Shown here one piece after another: positions 60,502 to 64,000 of a stretch of 64,000 nt of DNA (its first letter is position 1; every line of letters starts with the position of its first letter). The DNA comes from Polyangium jinanense (GTDB lineage: Bacteria; Myxococcota; Polyangia; Polyangiales; Polyangiaceae): the NCBI RefSeq assembly GCF_028435365.1, contig NZ_JAGTJJ010000003.1, positions 372,001-436,000 of the forward strand, in the 5' to 3' direction. Position numbers and translations under genes: made by a program. Below the pieces are notes generated by a model. The model was given only the letters and a program-made list of their open reading frames with translations, made no database searches and was not told the DNA's origin.

Positions 60502-63162
60502 ATGCCTTCCTTCCGACGCTCTGTGCCTCTCCTCGGCGCCCTCGTGGCGTCGTTGCTCCTCTCCATGCATTGCGGCGGGGGTGACCCGGACGCGACGGGT
60601 GCGTCCTCGTCGTCCTCCTCTGGCAGCGGCGGCAGCGGCGGTGTTGGCGGCAGCGGCGGTGTCGGCGGAAGCGGCGGTGTCGGCGGAAGCGGTGGTGTCG
60701 GCGGAAGTGGTGCCGGCGGAAGTGGTGCCGGCGGGGCGGGCGGCGGCGCGGGCTCGGGCGGCTTCGGCGGGGCGCCGCCGGCGATCCTCGACGAGACGTT
60801 TGGAAAGGACGGCGTCGCGACGGTCGGGTTCGTCGGCGGAAACGGCGACAGGGTCTACGCCGCGGCTCGGCAGGCCGACGGAAAGATCTTGCTCGCGGGG
60901 ACGACGTGCGAGTTCTCCGACCCGAACTCGACGACCGCCGGCGAGGCGCTCCTCGTGCGCTTCGGCGCCGACGGCGCGCTCGATACGAGCTTCGGCGTAG
61001 GCGGCAAGGTGCTCGCGAGCGTGGGCATCCGCGGCGAGGCGCACGCGGTCGCGGAGCAACCGGACGGGCGCATTGTGATCGTGGGGAAGGCGTTCTCGGA
61101 CCTCGGCATCGCGACCTTCTTCGCCGCTCGGTGCACGCAAGACGGCGCGCTCGATCCGACCTTCGGCGCGGGCGGCATCGCGAGCTTCCACGCCCCGGCG
61201 CGGACGATGAACAGCGTGGCCTTCGCGCCGGACGGCAAGATCGTCGTTCACGGCGTCGAATCCCCGCAGGGCACGCCGTACCTCCTGCGACTTCGGGCCG
61301 ACGGCAGCCCGGATCCGGCGTTCGGAATGGGAGGCATCCAGAAGACGCTCGGCCCCACGGCGACCGATTACCGGCAGATCGCCGTGCAAAAGGACGGCAA
61401 GATCCTCGCGGCCGGGTTCACGGGCAGCGACGCGACGCGCGACACCGTGATCGTCCGGTTCCTGGAGAGCGGCGCGATCGATCCGAGCTTCGGCGCGGGC
61501 GGCGAGAAGGTCGTGCCGCTCGGTCCCGTGTTCGAATCGGCGCTCGCGCTCGCGGCGACCGACGATGGCGGGATCCTCGTCGCCGGATCCGCCGAGGTGC
61601 CGGGATTGTTCGAAACCGAGGCCGTCATGGCGCGCCTCGCCGCGAGTGGCACGATCGATGCGGGCTTCGGCAACGCGGGCTTCGTTCGGCTCAAAGGTAA
61701 ATCCAATGGCCGCTTCGCGCGGATCGACGTCGATGGGACGAGCCGGATCGTCGCGAGCGGCTGGCACGACGAAGCGACGGGGGCCGTGATGCGCTTCTCC
61801 GCGAACGGCGTCCTCGACGCGACCTTCGGGGACGGCGGGGTTTCCAAGAATTTTTTCGATATCGTCGCGCAAGCGCTCCTGCCCGATGGCTCGATCGCGC
61901 TCGCGACGAACGTGCCGAACTATGCCGAGGATTTCGTCGACGTGGCGGCGCGCCGCATGTCGTCGTCCGGGGCGCAGGACATGTCTTTCGGGACGAACGG
62001 GATCGCGAAAGCGAACTCGGGCGCGACGAAGGAGGCCGCGGGGCAGATGGTGCTCGAGCCCGACGGGAAGATCGTCGCGGCGGGCACCATGATCCGAGCG
62101 AACACGCGCCGCGCGGTGCTTTCGCGCCAGATGCCGGACGGCGAGCTCGATACGAGCTTCGGCAATGGTGGGAGGCTCCTGCTCGACGACATGTCGATCG
62201 TGCGAGGCCTCGCCCGTGCGTCGAATGGGCACCATTTCGTGATGGGCCTGGACCTTTCGACGACGAGTCAGGTGATTGGACTCGATCCGACGGGACAGGT
62301 CGATCCGAGCTTCGGGACGAACGGGGTGGCGAACGAGACGGCCGAGCAGGGCAGCGGCTGGACGGCCTGGACGGTCGCGGTCGACGCCGCGGACCGCGTC
62401 CTCGTCGGCGGGAGCGTGGGCGGTTTTCAGACGTGCAAGCTGGGGCTTGTCCGGTACACACCCGCGGGGCAGCTCGATACGACGTTCGACGGCGATGGGC
62501 GGGTCGTGGCCGATTTCGGAGAAGGTTACAATTGCGGGATTCGCGCGATCGTCGAGCTTCCGGACGGCAAGATCCTGGTCGGCGGATTTGCCGGAGGCGC
62601 GGCTGACGGCGGTCCGAGGTTCTTGCGGTACGACGCGATGGGCGCGCTCGATACGACATTCGGCCAGGGTGGCATTGCGGCGCCGCCAGGGATGAACGTG
62701 TGGGTCGACCGGATGGCCGTCGCGCCCGATGGGAAGGTCGTCGTGACCGGATACCGCCAGTACTCTCAGGAGATCGGCGTCGCGCGGCTTCTTCCAAGTG
62801 GCGCGCTCGATTCGGCCTTCGGCGGCACCGGGTACGTCACGGTGAAGACGGGCCCGAATGCCCCCGTCATCAGCTCGGCGCTCGAGGGGCCGGCGGTCGT
62901 CGTGCTCGCGGACGGGTCGATCCTCGTTGGCGGCGGGACGGTCGTCGGGACGAACGCGCAGATGTTCGCCGCGCGGCTCCTCCCGAGCGGCGCGCTCGAC
63001 ACGGGCTTTGGCGATGCGGGCATGGCGATCGTGCCGCGGCGCCCCGGCAATTTCGCGGCGTATGGGATTGGCCTCCAGCCGGACGGGAAGATCGTGCTCG
63101 GCGGACGAGGTTTTTCCGCTGAAACGGGTACCGATTTCGGATTCGTGCGGCTCGTGCCCTGA
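60502..63162 (+). CDS. Delta-60 repeat surface lipoprotein
   Basis: 886 aa. The signal peptide ends LSMHCGGG (lipobox), followed by a Ser run and a GGVGGS linker to ~85. From ~95 onward come about 14 delta-60 repeats of ~55-60 residues, each like ADGKILLAG...LVRFGADGALDTSFGVGGK. Such repeats are seen in myxobacterial surface or secreted proteins of unknown function and may form a propeller. It is divergent from glyS. No catalytic part. Confidence 0.88.
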   Translation: MPSFRRSVPLLGALVASLLLSMHCGGGDPDATGASSSSSSGSGGSGGVGGSGGVGGSGGVGGSGGVGGSGAGGSGAGGAGGGAGSGGFGGAPPAILDETFGKDGVATVGFVGGNGDRVYAAARQADGKILLAGTTCEFSDPNSTTAGEALLVRFGADGALDTSFGVGGKVLASVGIRGEAHAVAEQPDGRIVIVGKAFSDLGIATFFAARCTQDGALDPTFGAGGIASFHAPARTMNSVAFAPDGKIVVHGVESPQGTPYLLRLRADGSPDPAFGMGGIQKTLGPTATDYRQIAVQKDGKILAAGFTGSDATRDTVIVRFLESGAIDPSFGAGGEKVVPLGPVFESALALAATDDGGILVAGSAEVPGLFETEAVMARLAASGTIDAGFGNAGFVRLKGKSNGRFARIDVDGTSRIVASGWHDEATGAVMRFSANGVLDATFGDGGVSKNFFDIVAQALLPDGSIALATNVPNYAEDFVDVAARRMSSSGAQDMSFGTNGIAKANSGATKEAAGQMVLEPDGKIVAAGTMIRANTRRAVLSRQMPDGELDTSFGNGGRLLLDDMSIVRGLARASNGHHFVMGLDLSTTSQVIGLDPTGQVDPSFGTNGVANETAEQGSGWTAWTVAVDAADRVLVGGSVGGFQTCKLGLVRYTPAGQLDTTFDGDGRVVADFGEGYNCGIRAIVELPDGKILVGGFAGGAADGGPRFLRYDAMGALDTTFGQGGIAAPPGMNVWVDRMAVAPDGKVVVTGYRQYSQEIGVARLLPSGALDSAFGGTGYVTVKTGPNAPVISSALEGPAVVVLADGSILVGGGTVVGTNAQMFAARLLPSGALDTGFGDAGMAIVPRRPGNFAAYGIGLQPDGKIVLGGRGFSAETGTDFGFVRLVP
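60638..60739 (+). repeat. 18-bp tandem repeat encoding GGVGGS
   Basis: Four 18-bp units (60638, 60656, 60674, 60692), each close to GGCGGTGTCGGCGGAAGC, followed by two 15-bp units (GGTGCCGGCGGAAGT-like). It lies in the lipoprotein linker and is a likely site of slippage-type length change. Confidence 0.8.
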
Positions 63163-63426
63163 GATTCGGCCCGGAGCCCATTCCCAGCGAGCTTCGGCGC
63201 CTACGTTCTCCGGGCAAATATTCGCGTCCGGGTCTATTTTTCGGGGGCCGATCGGGTCGGCGGCAAGCTACGCGGCGAGGTCAAGGAGCGCGTCATGGCC
63301 GACCTCGGGCGCCGGGTTTTGTACATGAATGAACGGTGCTTTCATCGAGTGCTCGCAAGGACATCCACGCGTACACCCTACGCCGCCGCCGGCGCCTTGG
63401 CACGCTCCAGGGATTCCTTGAAGCTT

Positions 63427-63777
63427 CTAGCCCGGGACCTCAACCAGCTTGAAGATGAGGTCGATCCCCGCGGCCTTGAACATGGATTTGGCATAGTCAA
63501 GAAAATCCTCGCCTTCGCGTGTGACCGCAAATTTGGCAAGAATGTACACCTTGATGGGTGTGGAATGCTCCACTTCGCGCCCGACGTCCTCGGCGAGGCG
63601 CTGGAACACCTCCCCACTCTCGATGAACGCGAGAGACGTGTTCAGTTTTTCTTGCAGCAACAGAAGGTGTCGCCGTTCGTCTACCCAATCGAGATCGTCG
63701 ATGACGGTGAGTCTTACATGACCTGTGCCCTTCTCGATCCCAAGCCAATCCACGACTCTGCTTTGTTCGATGGTCAT
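63427..63777 (-). CDS. DUF6572 protein
   Basis: 116 aa from the ATG at 63777. The pattern VVDWLGIEKGTGHVRLTVIDDLDW, ERRHLLLLQEKLNTSLAFIESGEV matches DUF6572 proteins, which are often found near contact-dependent or type VI toxin genes and may be immunity-like. That role is inference. The 264-bp gap to the delta-60 gene holds nothing I recognise. The 183 bp upstream (63778-63960) contain only the hairpin at 63903-63947. Confidence 0.75.
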   Translation of the reverse strand: MTIEQSRVVDWLGIEKGTGHVRLTVIDDLDWVDERRHLLLLQEKLNTSLAFIESGEVFQRLAEDVGREVEHSTPIKVYILAKFAVTREGEDFLDYAKSMFKAAGIDLIFKLVEVPG

Positions 63778-63902
63778 GGCCGCCTTACTTCCACTTTGGT
63801 TGTCCCCGGTTTGCCCTTCCCGACCACAGTTGCGCCCGACTGCGCGATTTCCGGTTGTGCTGCCCTCTGATTCGGTGTCAACGGGCGCTTGGAGAAGGGT
63901 GC

Positions 63903-63947
63903 AAAAGAGCCGCGACGAGCGACAGAACGAAGCGCTCCCCGCGGCTC
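63903..63947 (-). terminator. Intrinsic terminator for the minus-strand gene at the window edge
   Basis: GAGCCGCG (63907-63914)/CGCGGCTC (63940-63947) with inner GAGCG (63917-63921)/CGCTC (63933-63937). Read on the minus strand, the stem is followed by TTTT (63906-63903). It sits 13 bp after the stop of the minus-strand gene ending at 63961. Confidence 0.7.
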
Positions 63948-63960
63948 CTCGTCACGGGCA

Positions 63961-64000
63961 TCAACCCTCGCCCGGCCCGCCCTTCTTCTTCCGCGGCTTC
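63961..64000 (-). CDS. C-terminal end of an unknown protein
   Basis: On the minus strand the last codons read KPRKKKGGPGEG followed by TGA at 63963-63961. The rest is beyond the window. The basic tail and the terminator just after it support a real gene end, but the protein cannot be identified. Confidence 0.5.
   Translation of the reverse strand, partial: KPRKKKGGPGEG

Overview
The window is high-GC DNA (G/C strongly favoured at third codon positions) from a myxobacterium. The best guess is the Polyangium/Sorangium group. The evidence is many lipoproteins with Ser/Gly- or Pro/Ala-rich linkers, MopE/SBBP-type and delta-60 repeat surface proteins, a very large kinase-like/ATPase/GAF regulator, an ElbD-type ether-lipid megaenzyme and an ECF sigma factor with a TonB-fused anti-sigma factor. 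I count 49 protein genes, two of them cut by the window edges. I see no rRNA, tRNA, transposase, integrase or classical CRISPR array.

Layout. 0-3.9 kb: the end of a probable acyl-CoA reductase, a GAF/enzyme-I-like protein without its catalytic histidine, a 44-aa basic protein, a BFD-type [2Fe-2S] protein, a radical SAM enzyme and a parvulin lipoprotein. 3.9-16.8 kb: carbohydrate block. A GH63-type glucosidase is translationally coupled to a 1547-aa pseudokinase/ATPase/TPR/GAF/STAS regulator, followed by two tandem GH13 amylase-family lipoproteins and a P450. 16.8-24.5 kb: surface and lipoprotein block (beta-propeller-like lipoprotein, PrcB-like protein, MopE/SBBP protein, ChaN/Tiki-like lipoprotein, DUF6483-like protein and an unknown). 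24.5-28.3 kb: a periodic palindrome array next to a GTGA-coupled operon of a P-loop ATPase and a large TPR partner. 28.4-33.6 kb: acyl-CoA and amino-acid catabolism (MaoC dehydratase, methylmalonyl-CoA epimerase, cupin, quinone reductase, urocanate hydratase). 33.6-38.2 kb: a probable small secondary-metabolite locus (ThDP enzyme, KAS III-like protein, convergent P450). 38.3-46.5 kb: a prolyl-oligopeptidase homologue lacking its catalytic residues, then the ElbD-type ether-lipid enzyme and a coupled SDR. 46.5-60.4 kb: mostly housekeeping and regulation (CvfB flanked by two related lipoproteins, TonB/anti-sigma fusion, ECF sigma, MutL, RpoH-like sigma, RsmI, alpha/beta hydrolase, RsgA, GlyS). 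60.5-64 kb: a delta-60 repeat lipoprotein, a DUF6572 protein and the end of another gene.

Translational coupling by ATGA or GTGA overlap recurs (6541, 26987, 35807, 45448, 50382, 53146, 55959). Several genes have a -10-like hexamer only 6-11 nt before the start codon, which suggests leaderless transcripts. The least expected signal is the array at 24529-24755: six copies of an 11-bp palindrome, TGCGTGRCGCA, centred every 43-44 bp and unlinked to any reading frame. Functions come from reading motifs by eye; no database search was run.
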